The position numbers and the translations under genes were made by a program. A stretch of DNA of 64,000 bases, taken from NCBI GenBank assembly GCA_037951105.1, contig JBAMJV010010074.1, positions 100,001 to 164,000 on the forward strand, read 5' to 3'. Below are positions 26,323 to 38,409 of this stretch, one piece after another. This stretch comes from Echinarachnius parma. Its lineage: Eukaryota > Echinodermata > Echinoidea > Clypeasteroida > Echinarachniidae. Positions within the stretch are counted from its first letter, which is position 1, and every line of letters begins with the position of its first letter. Under the pieces are notes generated by a model that saw nothing but the letters and a program-made list of their open reading frames with translations, had not been told where the DNA came from and did no database searches.

Positions 26323-27524
26323 AATGTCATAATTGTTTATCTCTGTAAAACATTCATTCATTCAGGGCCATGACATCTCCGTGAAATTGAAGATTTATGA
26401 GCCGTTTTTATCAATCCAATAAAAGCATGAGAAAATAACAGAATGACATTGGGCAGTAAACACAGCTCTGTGTGCTGCAGGATAAAAAGATGACATTTTA
26501 TGTAGTACCATGAACAAAGATATCTTCCATAAGTTTAGTCTAAATGCTTACATTGTCTTTCAATTCATCAATGTTTGGAACCAAGTGAATCTAAGCCCAT
26601 TTTCCCACGCTGTACAACATACAACAACAGGTGTGATTATATTTTGGACAGGTTTTTTTTCTTAAAGATAGTGTCCTTCTTTTGCAAGTTCAGTAATAAA
26701 AATATTCCGTAAACCACAAGGATACTATGGACAGTGATAAAGACTTCAAATGATGCAAGAAAAACCAATCAAGTTTTAGTCAAACTGCCAATCAATCTGT
26801 GTGTGATTTGTATCCCATTGCCAAGTTATATCGCAAATCTGATTTCTAAAACCAAAATATGTTTAATATTTGATTTGCGAAGCACTAAAATCAATCTAAT
26901 TTTGAACTAAAAGATATTTTCAAGTTCTGATCTTCTCACACTGGCATTAAAATAATATTTTTTGTTCATATAACACGATAATCTTTTTGAATAGGAAAAC
27001 ACCTTTTAAATTTTTGCTTGCAAAAAGAGAGCAGTGACATTAGTGTCTGATGGTTTAGTTCTAGAACTACACGAAACAAGAACTCATATATTGCACAAAG
27101 ATTGAATGTACATTGGAAGAAATTTTTTTTTTATTGAGTACAACGATTGGGAAGCTCAAACGATTCCTTTCATTTAATTCGGACATTCATTATCAGTACA
27201 TTTGATCATATATATAACAATAATATCGCGTATGAAAATATGAAATATAATACATAATTATTAAAAGATCGAACCATTCATTAAGACATATCTTCATTTT
27301 TAGCACATTAATAATCTTGAAAAGAATTGCATATACAGTACATACAGTATCATACAGACAAGCAAAACAATTCTAATTTTTCTTGATAATTTTGTCAGGC
27401 AAGCAAAGTTAAGCCTTTTCTATTTTGGTGGCCCACTGTCCCATGGTCATAATTAGATGGCCCAGAAAAACACTTGGCTACTTTGGCTTTTAAAATCTAG
27501 TATAAATATCCCAAACCTTGTTTC
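26323..27524. other. Non-coding, nothing recognised
   Basis: AT-rich; no exon supported. Confidence 0.6.
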
Positions 27525-27953
27525 TTAAAGGGTACCACCACCCAAAAATAATATTCTTATAAATGAAAGGTAGCATCTTTAGTAGTCCATTCCATCAACA
27601 AGTTCACAAAAATATGTTTCCAGAAAAAAATCTATAATTGGATAACGCATCACCATTCTAAAGCATGCGTTCATGGATCTGCATGTACGAAGACTACTTT
27701 GTCCAGAGTGAACTAATCGTCCGGGATTCTATTGTCTCCAAACGTTCGCGTGAATAGCATTGGCGCACTCGCAAATGTTTGGCTCGTACGGAACCAGGAA
27801 ACAATAGTGGTTCCGTAAGTGGTGGAAATGAATTGCTTTGTTTATGAATTACACCATGCACCCTTTGCAAAATGTTGGGTATCTATTTGATATCACAAAA
27901 CGGTACCAAAACATATAATTATGAGTTGTTCTTTGCCTGGTGGTCCCCTTTAA
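27525..27953. mobile_element. TTAA family C element, copy 2
   Basis: TTAAAGGGTACCACCACCC at one end and TGGTGGTCCCCTTTAA at the other, 429 bp. No coding capacity. Confidence 0.75.
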
Positions 27954-28369
27954 GGCCCTGGGCCTAAGGTTAGATATTTAATTTAATAGTTGAGTAACAT
28001 AACATTTCAGGTAACGCAATGCTAGAAGTGAACTTTTTTGCCTTGTGGCCCAATTGTTCAAGAACAAAAAAAAAATCAGATTTTTCAAATTCTAGTGGCC
28101 CAAAATCTGAATCTTGTTGCCCCCCCCCCCCCAAAAAAAAAGAAAATTATAAAAAGGTAGTAATTTTTGTTTTATTTGGTTCCCCATTTGGGCCAGTGGC
28201 AGTGGAATTTAGGATCAATGAAATTTGGTGACCTGAAGCGAATTTGGAGCACTGCATAACCTAAAATGTACAACGTAATGCAACACGGTGCAACGTAACG
28301 TAACATAACATTGCATAACATATGATCCATTACTTTTGTTTCATTGTGAATTGATTGAGTGGCCACCGG

Positions 28370-28869
28370 TTAAAGGTGAATGACAGTAGTGGGAAACGCC
28401 CCACCCCCCAAAAATTAAATGTACGCTCTTATTACCAACCATGTGAAAGAATATAATTTTTACTAATATGGGATTATACAAATTTGGCCAAGAAACCGCC
28501 TAATAATTGATATATTTGCATAATTATAAAATTGATCTACTGTACATTGATATCGCCAACGCGGAATCGCCATACGCTACGTGCAAATAACCTTGTGCGT
28601 TACACGAGGTCTTCGCTATACGGGCTTGTCCCCGGCTTGTTGATATCTCCAGCCCAGCACTAGCGGCGCGGACAGGTGCGAACGTGCGGTGGATTTATAC
28701 ATTTCACGGGCGGGTATTGGATTTCTTCCGATATTTCAGTATTTAACGATGCTTAGGTTTGGATTTTACCACCCAAGCCCTATTTAGATACTTATTCCAA
28801 CAATATTGATTAATATTGATCAATATAGATGTTTTCGGCTACTTTCCCAAAACTGGTATTGGGCTTTAA
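28370..28869 (+). mobile_element. TTAA family B element, copy 1
   Basis: Exactly 500 bp with ends TTAAAGGTGAATGACAGT and CTGGTATTGGGCTTTAA. AT-rich shell around a GC-rich core (GCCAACGCGGAATCGC, CTAGCGGCGCGGACAGGTGC, GGATTTCTTCCGATATTTC). Other copies: 33101-33597, 43167-43663, 45340-46193. Confidence 0.85.
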
Positions 28870-28910
28870 TAATGTACTGTAATCTACTTATATAATTGAT
28901 ATTATTACAG

Positions 28911-29306
28911 TTAAAGGGATCTAGTAACTTTGTTGACATGTGCAAAAATTGATGAATGGTTGATGCAATGTATAGTGTTGTTATCCCATATGTCCACAGG
29001 GTATTGTGTGAAAATTTCAAGTCAAATGGACATTGCATGGCCAAGTTATGAGCGAAAATGCAAAGTGATATTGGGTGATATTGACGAACTCACTGCATTC
29101 ACTTTGTACAGGGATGAAAAACTCGCCCAGAGTTTTTCTTATCTGAATATTTCGATCGTACATATCTTTGTAACGAAAGGGAAATTTGAAAAACCGAAAC
29201 CTGACCCATGATTTTATTGTTAATACGAATACAACAAGGTATGAGGGAACCACAAGAATTAAAATTGTATTTTGAGGATTTGGACAATGTTACTAAGTCC
29301 CTTTAA
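28911..29306 (+). mobile_element. TTAA family A element, full length
   Basis: TTAAAGGGATCTAGTAAC at the left and GTTACTAAGTCCCTTTAA at the right are 18-bp inverted ends including TTAA. Interior words TGACATGTGCAAAAA, GTCAAATGGACATTGCATGG and AATACAACAAGGTATGAGGG recur in at least seven other copies. Confidence 0.9.
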
Positions 29307-29524
29307 CATTTCAATTCACTTATAAATTACTTCTACCCAATGCAAACAAACATACAGAAATCTTACTATTATATCATAAATACATAAATAATATGAATAC
29401 ATTTTGCATTACAAAACACACCGACACGTGTAAATTTGGAAATTAATAAACAGTTTTTGATTTGTTTTATCTTCAAAATTCTTCTTGTATATGACTCTGA
29501 CTGCTTATGTTTTTGAGTCACCTC

Positions 29525-29530
29525 TTTATT
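29525..29530 (-). terminator. Candidate poly(A) signal of the C1q gene
   Basis: AATAAA on the minus strand about 545 bp after the C1q stop codon, the first perfect hexamer I see downstream. Confidence 0.4.
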
Positions 29531-29837
29531 AATAAAAAATATCAGTTTTATGTCTTCTCAAATTCATTTGTGAAACATTTAAACTTGTTTGAGTAAAATA
29601 AGAAATATATATTTAAAGCCTTTGAGAGTATAGTTTGACAATAAAGTTGATATATATAGAATAAAGACATTCACAGTGTTATTGTATTTGGGAATCATGC
29701 AAAAACGCAACATAAATTCAGTTGAGAAAATCAAAATATATGTAAGTTGTTTACAAGTTAATAATAGACAACTTATTATTTGTCTTTTTTTGCATTTCAC
29801 CTTTCTGAAATAGCATGTGAGTTGTCTCTTATATATA

Positions 29838-30010
29838 GTTTGTGATTGGTGAAATATCTCTTCATTTTGAATGTAGCATGAACAACAGTTATCCAGATCA
29901 GTTGTCTCTTTGACTTTATAAACAATATGCTTCTGGGTAAAGTTGATTCTTTTCTTTTGTAGAACAGCAAATATCCTGAGGTCTTATAAATAGCTGTTGC
30001 TGCTTACTTT
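29838..30010 (-). pseudogene. Degenerate tandem copies of the C1q gene 3' end
   Basis: The plus-strand stretches at about 29838-29900 (AGTTTGTGATT...TGAACAACAGTTATCCAGAT) and 29945-30010 (AGAACAGCAAATATCCTGAG...TAGCTGTTGCTGCTTACTTTCG) each align at roughly 70 percent with 30045-30130, which covers the last codons, the stop and the first 3' UTR bases of the C1q gene. They have no function I can see. Confidence 0.55.
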
Positions 30011-30073
30011 CGAAAATGGAAAAAAAGTGTTGGACATTTTGAACCAGTTTGTAAAGTTGTCATTGAGTCTCTT

Positions 30074-30952
30074 TTATGTTTTGAACAACATGTATCCAGA
30101 GAAGGTCGTGTAGCGATTGCTGTTGCTGCTGACTTCGTTGTCGGCGTCGAGTACCAGCCACACCTGATCTCCCACTTGAAGCTCAAGAATGACACTGTTG
30201 CTGGTCGAATCAAAAGCATCCCTGTTATCATAGTCATGCACCGAGACTTGCATCTTGCCATTCAGCATCAGCTTGACATAGGGGTTCTTGTGCGTCGATG
30301 CCATGTGGATGTTGAAGACAAAGTAATAAGCCCCCCTAACGGGCGGCGTATAGATACCCGTGTAGGCATCAAAGTTGTTACCGAAGTTGGTAAAGATGTG
30401 CTCGAAGGTGATGATGATGTCAGATTCGCGCGGCGCAGTCAGCGTGGTCAGGCGTGCGGCGGAAAAAGCACTGCGGATTTCCGAGGGAGCGGTGGGATCG
30501 TTGTCCCCTGATCCTGGGGGACCCCTGGGACCAACCCTGCCCTGGAGACCCGGGATTCCTGGACGGCCAGGGGTCCCAGCAGCACCCTTGAGCCCAGGCA
30601 ACCCTTGTGAACCGTCCCCACCCTTAGGGCCATGTGGTCCAGGACTTCCATCGTGACCGTTCGTGCCATGGTTCCCGGGGACTCCGGGAATCCCGGGGGC
30701 ACCTGATGATCCCGGTGGCCCCTGAGGGCCTGGCATGCCCATGCTGCCTCCAGATCCCCCGCAGCACTGTACGCATTGCGATTCCTCTGATGCTGTTGTA
30801 GGCGCGACTGTAGCCTGTCCGTTGTTTCTCGACGTTCTCAGCCCCCTGTAATAATCGCGAGCGTCCTGTGCCAGAACCTTCCCAGTAGGCAAATGCGACA
30901 TGGAGCCGATAACAAGGAAGACGACAAGAAGGATATTTCCGGAAGAACCCAT
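30074..30952 (-). CDS. Secreted collagen-like C1q-domain protein
   Basis: Single coding exon, 292 residues. Residues 1 to about 29 are a signal peptide (hydrophobic core [10 protein letters not shown]). A Ser/Thr/Gln-rich spacer leads to CVQCC (60-64), cysteines suited to interchain disulfides. Residues 72-146 are 25 uninterrupted Gly-X-Y triplets ([16 protein letters not shown]..., GPRGPPG). Residues about 161-292 form a C1q globular domain: [53 protein letters not shown]. Proteins of this build trimerise and often act as soluble recognition molecules in innate immunity or as extracellular matrix; the ligand cannot be read from sequence. The Met at 30952 is chosen because a signal peptide follows directly. 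The frame is open upstream only to a splice acceptor at 31141. No complement-activation partner is nearby. Confidence 0.93.
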   Translation of the reverse strand: MGSSGNILLVVFLVIGSMSHLPTGKVLAQDARDYYRGLRTSRNNGQATVAPTTASEESQCVQCCGGSGGSMGMPGPQGPPGSSGAPGIPGVPGNHGTNGHDGSPGPHGPKGGDGSQGLPGLKGAAGTPGRPGIPGLQGRVGPRGPPGSGDNDPTAPSEIRSAFSAARLTTLTAPRESDIIITFEHIFTNFGNNFDAYTGIYTPPVRGAYYFVFNIHMASTHKNPYVKLMLNGKMQVSVHDYDNRDAFDSTSNSVILELQVGDQVWLVLDADNEVSSNSNRYTTFSGYMLFKT

Positions 30953-31140
30953 TTTGATGCTTCTTTTGTCTACAAGTACCTTACAAGGTTTCAATCCAGT
31001 GATTTTAATGGCTCCTTGAATGTTTACAATTTGGAGCACTTCACATAAGAGTTCCAACTGCTTTATGAAGTCTGCGTAAAATCCTTGGTATATCCTTACT
31101 TTTCCACACAAGAAGTTCTGTTTTACTTGAGTTCCGTAAC
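30953..31140 (-). other. Probable 5' UTR part of the C1q coding exon, with upstream acceptor
   Basis: On the minus strand TTTGTGCTCTTTTGCAG ends just before 31140, a strong 3' splice site. The sequence between it and the ATG has no stop in frame, so an N-terminal extension from an unseen exon is formally possible, but the signal peptide right after the internal Met argues for UTR. Confidence 0.6.
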
Positions 31141-31159
31141 CTGCAAAAGAGCACAAACA

Positions 31160-32440
31160 TGATAGTGTTTAATTGTCACATTAATAATTAATTAAACTCA
31201 CAAAAGAGCACATAAAGTATCGTCAAAATAAAACCCAAAGTAATTTGATTTATGTGAACTCGTCCATTACCAAAATTAAGAACCATATAACTTGTGCAAA
31301 ATATCCACTGAAATAGAGTTTATTAGACACAGTTTGAGCCCCTATCAAGTGGAAATTTGAGTTCCATCATCTGAGGTATTCTAATGTCTTTGTAATCAGA
31401 ATAAAATTTGATGTTAACCTGTTTTGGTTTAGCCTATTAATCTTTCATATAATTATAACTAGGTATATTTGAAAGCAAGTTCCCATTTGTAACAGATAAA
31501 AAAACATCCTATTCTGTCTGATTTTTGACAATCATTTATAATATATTGGGGGGAAAAAATAGCAAATAGTTACCTTCTTACAGTGTATCCAGAAATTGTG
31601 TTCAAATTGATAACAAATCACATAATAGTATATCCACATGAATGAAGTGCTTTTGACATGAAAGCTAAATCACCCAGAAGCTAAATTTTGAAGACCAATA
31701 CTCCAAAATGTTCATTCATCAGGATCGATGAAATAAGTTTGTTCCCTTTATTTGCTGTAAAGTTTAAGCAATCTTGGAATCGAGCAAGGCATTAAATGCT
31801 GCTGGTAATGATCCGGTACACAGTGTTTGCTTGCACAAGATGTGATAATTTGAGCCACATAGTTCGGTCGTCATGTTCAGAGGAGAAAATTGTAGATAAT
31901 CATTTCATCAGTCTCAGATAATTGATGCTCCACTGGTAAAGAGGTAACTCTATCGATGTGATACCAACGAAGAAACAAAATAGTGTTGAGTTTGATTAAG
32001 TTATCAAATCAAAGGATGCATCACAGATTCTAATGCTAGTATGACAAATGGATTCCTTTTCTTAATGAAGAGTAGATGATTGGATGAAAATCGTAAAAGA
32101 TCCTTGTCATGAAGGGGAAAGTTCTCCAAGTAAACGTAATCTGAATCAATTGGCGATTGTACATGTAGGTGCCTGCCTACACTCTGCTAATTGTTGTGAA
32201 CTGAGTTCAAAGAAGATCCAGTTTTCTTGATGAGGAGAGGACGAGTGGATGAAAAATGAGAAAGTTTCCGGTAATTAGACAGATGAGAAAAGTTCTCCAA
32301 GATTGTCTACATTATTCGCGATTGGATCCCTGCCTGCCTGCACTTTTGTCCATATGAACTGTGATTACAAAGATCTAGTAGATTTCTGTGCATTTTTTCC
32401 CCCCAGGGCAATGGGCGCACACCGCTAGTGTCACACACTC
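31160..32440. other. Upstream region of C1q gene, probably its first intron
   Basis: No element or exon is certain. CCTGCCTGC repeats occur at about 32330-32340. Confidence 0.4.
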
Positions 32441-32494
32441 TGCTGCACTGTAAACTGTAACTTGCTGATCTGAGGTGCCAGGGATAGCTGCTAG

Positions 32495-32565
32495 CTGATT
32501 GGCTGGCCGTGCCGCTAAGCCCCGCCCACTTGCTTGCCAAAGTCCAAGCACTGGCCAATTGGGTA
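32495..32565 (-). promoter_or_regulatory. Candidate promoter of the C1q gene
   Basis: In a locally GC-rich patch the minus strand has GCCAATCAGC (32496-32505), a GC box GGGCGGGG (32520-32527) and another CCAAT (32558-32562). These lie about 1.5 kb upstream of the C1q ATG on the right strand, and a 5' UTR intron acceptor is seen at 31141. No TATA box is evident. This is inference from motifs and position. Confidence 0.4.
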
Positions 32566-32705
32566 GTTGTTGTTGTTTCTTTTTCTTATGAAGAGTGGGT
32601 GGGTGGGGTTGTTTTAGGGTGATATAATTCAGTTGTGAATATTTGTTGTAAATTTTTGAAATTATTATATGTTAGGGGGCATTAAGGTAGTTTTCTCTAA
32701 AAGAT

Positions 32706-32730
32706 GGGGGGGGGGGGGGGGGGGGGGGGT
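32706..32730. repeat. Poly(G) run of about 25
   Basis: Uninterrupted G homopolymer, one of many in the window. Confidence 0.95.
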
Positions 32731-33000
32731 TCTGGATGGAATTCATTTAAATACTTATTGTACCTGGAGTTTAATTGTGTGTGCAGGGCATATTGGAGCA
32801 AATTGGAAATAGTTTGATGGAGTTGTTTGGGTTGGTATGTGGGAAATCACTTTTGTGTTTATATGTGAAGAGTTTAATTGGAGTGATCTGCAAGTTTTTG
32901 AGGGTGGTGAAAGTCATTTAATGAGGGTTCTATGAAGAGCTAATGCACTTATCTAAAGGTGATAGCTCGTGAGCGTATTATTTAGAGGAATAATAGTGTG

Positions 33001-33063
33001 TATGCGTGCGTGTGTGTGCGTGTTTGTGTGTGTATGTGTGTGTGTGTGGGGGGGGGGGGGGGT
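33001..33063. repeat. (TG)n microsatellite followed by poly(G)
   Basis: Alternating TG/CG/TA steps, then about 14 G. Open frames here on both strands are compositional. Confidence 0.9.
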
Positions 33064-33100
33064 GGTGGGGTATTTGATGGAAGTAATTGAAGTGTACAAA

Positions 33101-33597
33101 TTAAAAGTGAATGGCAGTAGTGTGAAATGCCCCACCCCCCAAAAATGTAATGAATGCTCCTATTACCGACCATGTGAAAGAATATAATTTTACTAATATG
33201 GGATTATATAAATTTGGCCAGGAAACCGCATACTAATTGATATATTTGCAAAATTATAAAACTAATTTACTGTAAATCGTACCGCCAACGCGGAATCGCG
33301 CACACACTACGTGCAAATGACCTCGTGCTCTACACGTGGTCTTCGCTATACAGGCTTGTCCCCGGCTTGTCGATATCTCTAGCCCAGCGCTAGCGGCGCG
33401 GACAGGTGCGAACGGGCGGTGGATTTATAAATTTCACGGGCAGCCATTGGATTTCTTCCGATATTTCTGTATTTAATGATGCTTAGGTTCGGATTTTACC
33501 ACACAAGCCCTTTTAAAATACTTATTCAACAATATTGGTCAATATAGATGTTTTCGGCTACTTTCCCAAAACTGGTATTGGGCTTTGATATGAGCTC
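33101..33597 (+). mobile_element. TTAA family B element, copy 2
   Basis: Starts TTAAAAGTGAATGGCAGTAG and ends ACTGGTATTGGGCTTTGA; shares the whole 500-bp body with 28370-28869. The uninserted site TGTATTTAATGATGC (33466-33480) is the empty version of the family A insertion in copy 3. Confidence 0.85.
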
Positions 33598-33720
33598 GGT
33601 TATTGGGGGGTCTTTGAAATGATGGTGTGTAATGCATGATTGATCTTATATGCATGTGTTGCTTGTTAGGGTGCTTGCGTCAAGCCATTGAAATGAATTA
33701 TTTGTGAGAAGTTTGATTCA

Positions 33721-33784
33721 TTTTCTACAGGAACTTGGTGGGTCCTTTTCAAACACTATGGAGTTTGCTCAGGGAACAGGTTAA
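33721..33784 (+). mobile_element. 80-bp TTAACCC element, left end lost
   Basis: TCTACAGGAACTTGGTGGG through CAGGGAACAGGTTAA, diverged in the middle. Confidence 0.55.
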
Positions 33785-34025
33785 ACAGGGGAGGGTGAGG
33801 GGAGGTTGATATAAACTGTGCGTGATTGATTGCTAGAAAGATTCATGACACAGAGCTATCTAGAGAGCTTCTGGAATCCGGCTTTGATTATTTTCTGTGA
33901 AGGGCGGTAGGAGGGCAGCCAAGAAAAAAGTGATGACACGTCTGAACAAATGATGTGAAACCATAGGGTGGGTCGCTTCATTATTCTAGGTTTAACCCAA
34001 TGAAACCCATTTTGGACTGGTCCTT

Positions 34026-34105
34026 TTAACCCTTTGTTTACAGGAACCGGGTAGGTTGTGCACAATGTCTATGGGGATTACAGAATCTCAAAGGGAACAG
34101 GTTAA
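34026..34105 (+). mobile_element. 80-bp TTAACCC element, intact
   Basis: Exactly 80 bp from TTAACCCTTTGTTTACAGGA to GGGAACAGGTTAA, centre TGTCTATGGGGATTACAG. Confidence 0.85.
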
Positions 34106-34166
34106 TGGTTGGGTCTATGGAGATGGCATGGTTTGTCAAAATGAAATAGTTGTTCTAGCTTTTGGG

Positions 34167-34494
34167 TTAAAGGGATCTAGTAACTTTATTGACATGTGCA
34201 AAAAGTGATGAATGGTTGATGCAATGTATATTATTGTTATCTCATATGTCCACAGGATATTGTGTGAAAATTTCAAGTCAAATGGACATTGCATGGCCAA
34301 GTAATGAGCGAAAATGCAAAGTGATATTCAATAACTCACTGCACTCACTTTGTACACAGAAGAAAAACTCGCCCGGAGTTGTTCTTAATATCTGAATACT
34401 TCGATTACGAATACAACAAGGTACATGTATGAGGGCACCGCTAGAATGACAAATTTATTTTGAGGATTTGGACAATGTTACTAAGTCCCTTTAA
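34167..34494 (+). mobile_element. TTAA family A element, full length
   Basis: TTAAAGGGATCTAGTAAC to GTTACTAAGTCCCTTTAA, 328 bp, close to the copy at 28911 but with an internal deletion. Confidence 0.9.
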
Positions 34495-35084
34495 CATTGT
34501 GTACTGTGCTCAAGATATTGTGGGCTTGAGTCCCGAAACAAATAATGATATATTATGTTATTATAGCCTGGCCTAATATGGAAATCATCTCTAGGTGCTT
34601 TACAAATGTAAAACACCTAGATCTATTTAGTACAACATATATTTCCTAAAAGCAAAAAACACACAGTCTACAATCAAGTTCCTATGATGAGAAAATATTA
34701 TTGATACAGTATATAGTTTAAGGAGGCAAACTTTCTGCAAGACATGGATTACCAAGAAAAGATGACTTCTGAAGAAAACACTCTTCAGTTATTTGTTATG
34801 ATTTGTGCGGGTGAACTGTACTTAGTAATCAAGTTATGTTTTTTTTGTAAAGTTAATTTTGTGTTACTAGGATTAGTTGCGTGGACAGTTGCAATTTATT
34901 ACATCCATGTGCAATATGCCCCTGGGCTAGGCTCCAACCCACATAGACATGTATACTGGTAGCCGTATTAACGTGCCATGAACTTGTGGGACACATCATT
35001 TCTTAATTAGCTTGCCCTCAAAGCAGCGGCTTTGCCAGGGTCATTCACAGGGAGTGGGGATGGGGACAGGGATGGGGGCAGAGA

Positions 35085-35118
35085 GGGGGGGGGGGGGGGG
35101 GGCAGCCCCCCCCCCCCC
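35085..35118. repeat. Homopolymer hairpin G18-CAG-C13
   Basis: A poly(G) run of 18 is followed after CAG by a poly(C) run, so it can fold on itself. A second case, C15-ACATGT-G10, is at 52331-52361. Confidence 0.9.
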
Positions 35119-35590
35119 GAAGCAGCATTTGCCCAAAATAAAATTGGTGTTATATACGGCCAAGTCTGACTAAGTGCATGGCCACCAGTCTACATAGCAG
35201 CCAACCTGCCTATAACTACCACCAAAAGTGTTCCCCTGTAGAGAAAAACAATGTTACGTAACCCGCTTATATAGCTAACCTATATTTCAATAAGATCGAA
35301 GATTATTAATACTTTCCTTAAAAGAGGATTAATGAATGAGGTTAACATAATGAAATGAAATCAGTAATTGAATAGGAGAATTCATTTTGTATATATCTAT
35401 GAATGTTGATATCTTTTTAGATCTCTATCATAGATAATAGATATAATTGGAATACATACAATTTAAGATGAAATATAATAAGATTAATGCCTAACATAAA
35501 ATTACAAAGCTTTCTATTAGAGGGACATAGAATTTAAGGTTTGAATATTTAAGTTAATTAGAATTACAAGAATGATTTATAAATAGTCAG
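35119..35590. other. Non-coding; fragment of a GCCACC/TATAGCAGCC repeat
   Basis: 35175-35290 (ATAGCAGCCAACCTGCCTATA, CCCCTGTAGAGAAAAACAATG) recurs at about 48550-48640. The rest is AT-rich. Confidence 0.5.
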
Positions 35591-35977
35591 TTAAAGGGAC
35601 TTAGCAACATTGTCCAAATCCTCAAAATAAAATTTCAATTCTAGCGGTTCCATCATACCTTGTTGAATTCGTATTAACAATAAAATCATGGGATCGGTTT
35701 CGGTTTTTCAAATTTCCCTTTTGTTACAAAGATATGTACGATTGAAGTATTCAGATAAGAAAAACTCGCCCAGAGTTTTTCTTACCGTGTACAAGGTGAG
35801 TGCAGTGAGTTAGTGAATATCACTTTGCATTTTCGCTAATTACTTGGCCATGCAATGTCCATTTGACTTGAAATTTTCACACAATACCCTGTGGACATAT
35901 CAGATAACAACAATATACATTGCATCAACCCTTCATCACTTTTTGCACATGTCAACAAAGTTACAAGATCCCTTTAA
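35591..35977 (-). mobile_element. TTAA family A element, full length
   Basis: Reverse orientation: TTAAAGGGACTTAGCAAC to GTTACAAGATCCCTTTAA. Confidence 0.9.
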
Positions 35978-36424
35978 GATAATGAATACAGAGATCTCTA
36001 GATAGATAAGGGGAACATCCAATTTAACATTAATGACTTGTAACGAGAATGTATAACAAGATATGCGAGTGTTGATATTCCCAAATATGATTATAAAGTA
36101 AAAGAACACAGATCTCTACTTAGATAAGATAAAATTCCTAATTATGACTAGGATCAAATGGAGTTAGAATTATCACATTCTTACATTACGTGTACATTTT
36201 TAGAAATTATATTAGATCCATCATCAAGAGTGTATATGGACGGATCTGTATTTATGGGGCTTTCTTTAGATAAGAAGGACACACATTTAAAGGTACAAAA
36301 GATCCATATATTTGTTAATATTTCTTACATCATATAATAGCTGGCATGATAACATTATCATGTTGGCTTTGGACTAGAGGTCACATGCTTTCTTTCAAAA
36401 TGGAATTATAAAAAGAGATGCATC

Positions 36425-36802
36425 TTAAAGGGATCTAGTAATCTTTCTTGATATTTGTGCAAAAACTGGTGAATGGTTGATAAAATGTGTATTTCTGTGA
36501 TCTGATATGTCCATTGAGTGATTTGTGAATATTTCAGGGCAAATGAATGTCATATGACCAAATAACAAGCAACAATGCCCATTTCACTGACTTTGTACAC
36601 AGTTATAACTTTCCAGTGGATTATTTAAATTCTGAACACTGCAGGCGTAAATATCTTTTTAACGAAAGCATAATTCTAAACCAACAATAAACTGTTTGAT
36701 GCTTCCATTGGTAATATGAATACAACAAGGTATGAGAGAACCACTTAAGTTCTAAGTAGGTAAGTTTTGTGGATTTGGACAATGTTACCAGATCCCTGTC
36801 AA
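36425..36802 (+). mobile_element. TTAA family A element, diverged
   Basis: TTAAAGGGATCTAGTAATC at the left; right end GTTACCAGATCCCTGTCAA has lost its TTAA. Interior more diverged than other copies, so older. Confidence 0.85.
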
Positions 36803-36894
36803 TAGATCACTTTAATAATACACAGTACAGGCATACCATGTTTCTGTTGACAATAAGTTTAAAAAAAACACCACTTTATGTTACAGGTTTGCGG

Positions 36895-37480
36895 TCTAAA
36901 GTCGTTCTCTACGTCATACAAAAGCTACCTAATAACACTCACTACTCCTTTATTGTGAAATGGTTTTAGTTGCTTTATTGACATGCCAAATAAGTTATTC
37001 TCCTCAGCTCAATTATGAAGAAAAAAAAACCATACACTGGTACATTTATAAAGAACATGAATTAAGTAGCTCCCTACCTCCTAAAAAGCTACATAATAAC
37101 ACTTACTGTACTCCTTTATTGTGAGATGATTTTAGTTGCTTCATTGTGCCATATACAAAAATAACACTCACTACTACTCCTTTATTGTGAGATGATTTTA
37201 GTTGCTTCATTGTGCCATATACAAAAATAACACTCACTACTACTCCTTTATTGTGAGATGATTTTAGTTGCTTCATTGTGCCATACAAGTTCTTCTCCTT
37301 GGCTCAATTACGAAGAAAAAAACATGCACTGGTGCATTTATAAATAACGTGAATTTAGTCACTCCCTACCTCCTACAAAAGCTGTGTAATAACTTTCGCT
37401 ACTCCTTTTATACCATGAGATGATTTTAGTTGCTTCATTGTGCCATACAAGTTCTTCTCCTTGGCTCAATTATGAAGCAA
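36895..37480. repeat. Compound tandem repeat (66-bp units inside a longer unit)
   Basis: Perfect or near-perfect 66-bp units with TAACACTCACTACTACTCC, TTTATTGTGAGATGATTTTA and GTTGCTTCATTGTGCCATA occupy about 37100-37290. Longer variants including TTCTTCTCCTTGGCTCAATT and TGCACTGGTGCATTTATAAA flank them. The minus-strand frame repeats a 22-residue unit, which follows from 66 being divisible by 3. Confidence 0.9.
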
Positions 37481-37769
37481 TCTGTTACATAAAGACCCTG
37501 TAAATAAAAAACACGAATGCAAAATTCTTCACACATACAAAATAGAATTGGACCTTCAAAGTTTTCCCTCGTAAGTAGGTTAGCGTGGGATTATATACGT
37601 GTAGGACTAGAGACGGGTAATTATCTCCTTGTGTGGGCAAATTGGGATTTTTTTTTTTGCTTCCACTACTTCAATCTGAAGGCAAGATCTTATTTTGATT
37701 ATAAATGTAGTTCGTCTGTAGCAGCGGAGTAAAAATAGTCATAGTGAAGCCTCAACTCTAACTATTTTT

Positions 37770-38020
37770 TTCTGTACTGGACCGTTCAGGCAATTAAAAT
37801 GATAAATCTTCAAATTTGACTTGCCCAAATAGAAAAATCACTGGCCCACATACCTTCACATGAGATTTACATGAAAGTAATTTAATTTTTCTCTTGTAAT
37901 TGAATATTTGTTTAGTTGCCCGCAACCAAACAAGAGCATTATTGAAATTTTACTTGCCAGATATAAATGTTGTACTTGCCCCGGGAAAAAGGGCAATGCT
38001 AGTGTCAAGCCCTGTCATAG
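37770..38020. mobile_element. GGGCAAGTAAA dispersed repeat, copy 2
   Basis: AAATTTGACTTGCCCAAAT, ATGAGATTTACATG, GAAATTTTACTTGCC and CTAGTGTCAAGCCCTG match 21246-21520. Confidence 0.65.
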
Positions 38021-38409
38021 TTATAGTGGGAACAGGAATGTACACCTATTGAAGATGATTGAAAATGATTTGATTTTAGTTTAACATGAATTCTCAATAG
38101 ACCCCAGCCTGAGTCTTTTTCAGACCAGTCCTGAATGAGTTTGTATAGCTGACCACCTTTATACAAATTTTAACGTAAACGTTGAACTAATGTACATACA
38201 ACACAAATTCAGGAGTTGAAATGAAAGAAATTATATTAATAACATGTATTCATTCTCTTCAAGGTTTATGTTTTAATATATTTTTGTGTATATTTTCTTT
38301 TTTGTTTTTTTCTGCAGGTAAGACAACATTTCCCGACTCTGTGACTTGAATAAATCAGTCTTTTCTGTTTAACGCTAAATGTACTCTCCAGATACAGGTA
38401 AGTCATAAC

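Noticed and set aside
30176..30656. Plus-strand frames over the C1q gene
   Set aside because: Shadows of the minus-strand collagen and C1q domain codons.
37103..37288. Protein of repeated 22-residue units
   Set aside because: The 66-bp tandem repeat is divisible by three; there is no other sign of coding and neighbouring units break the frame.
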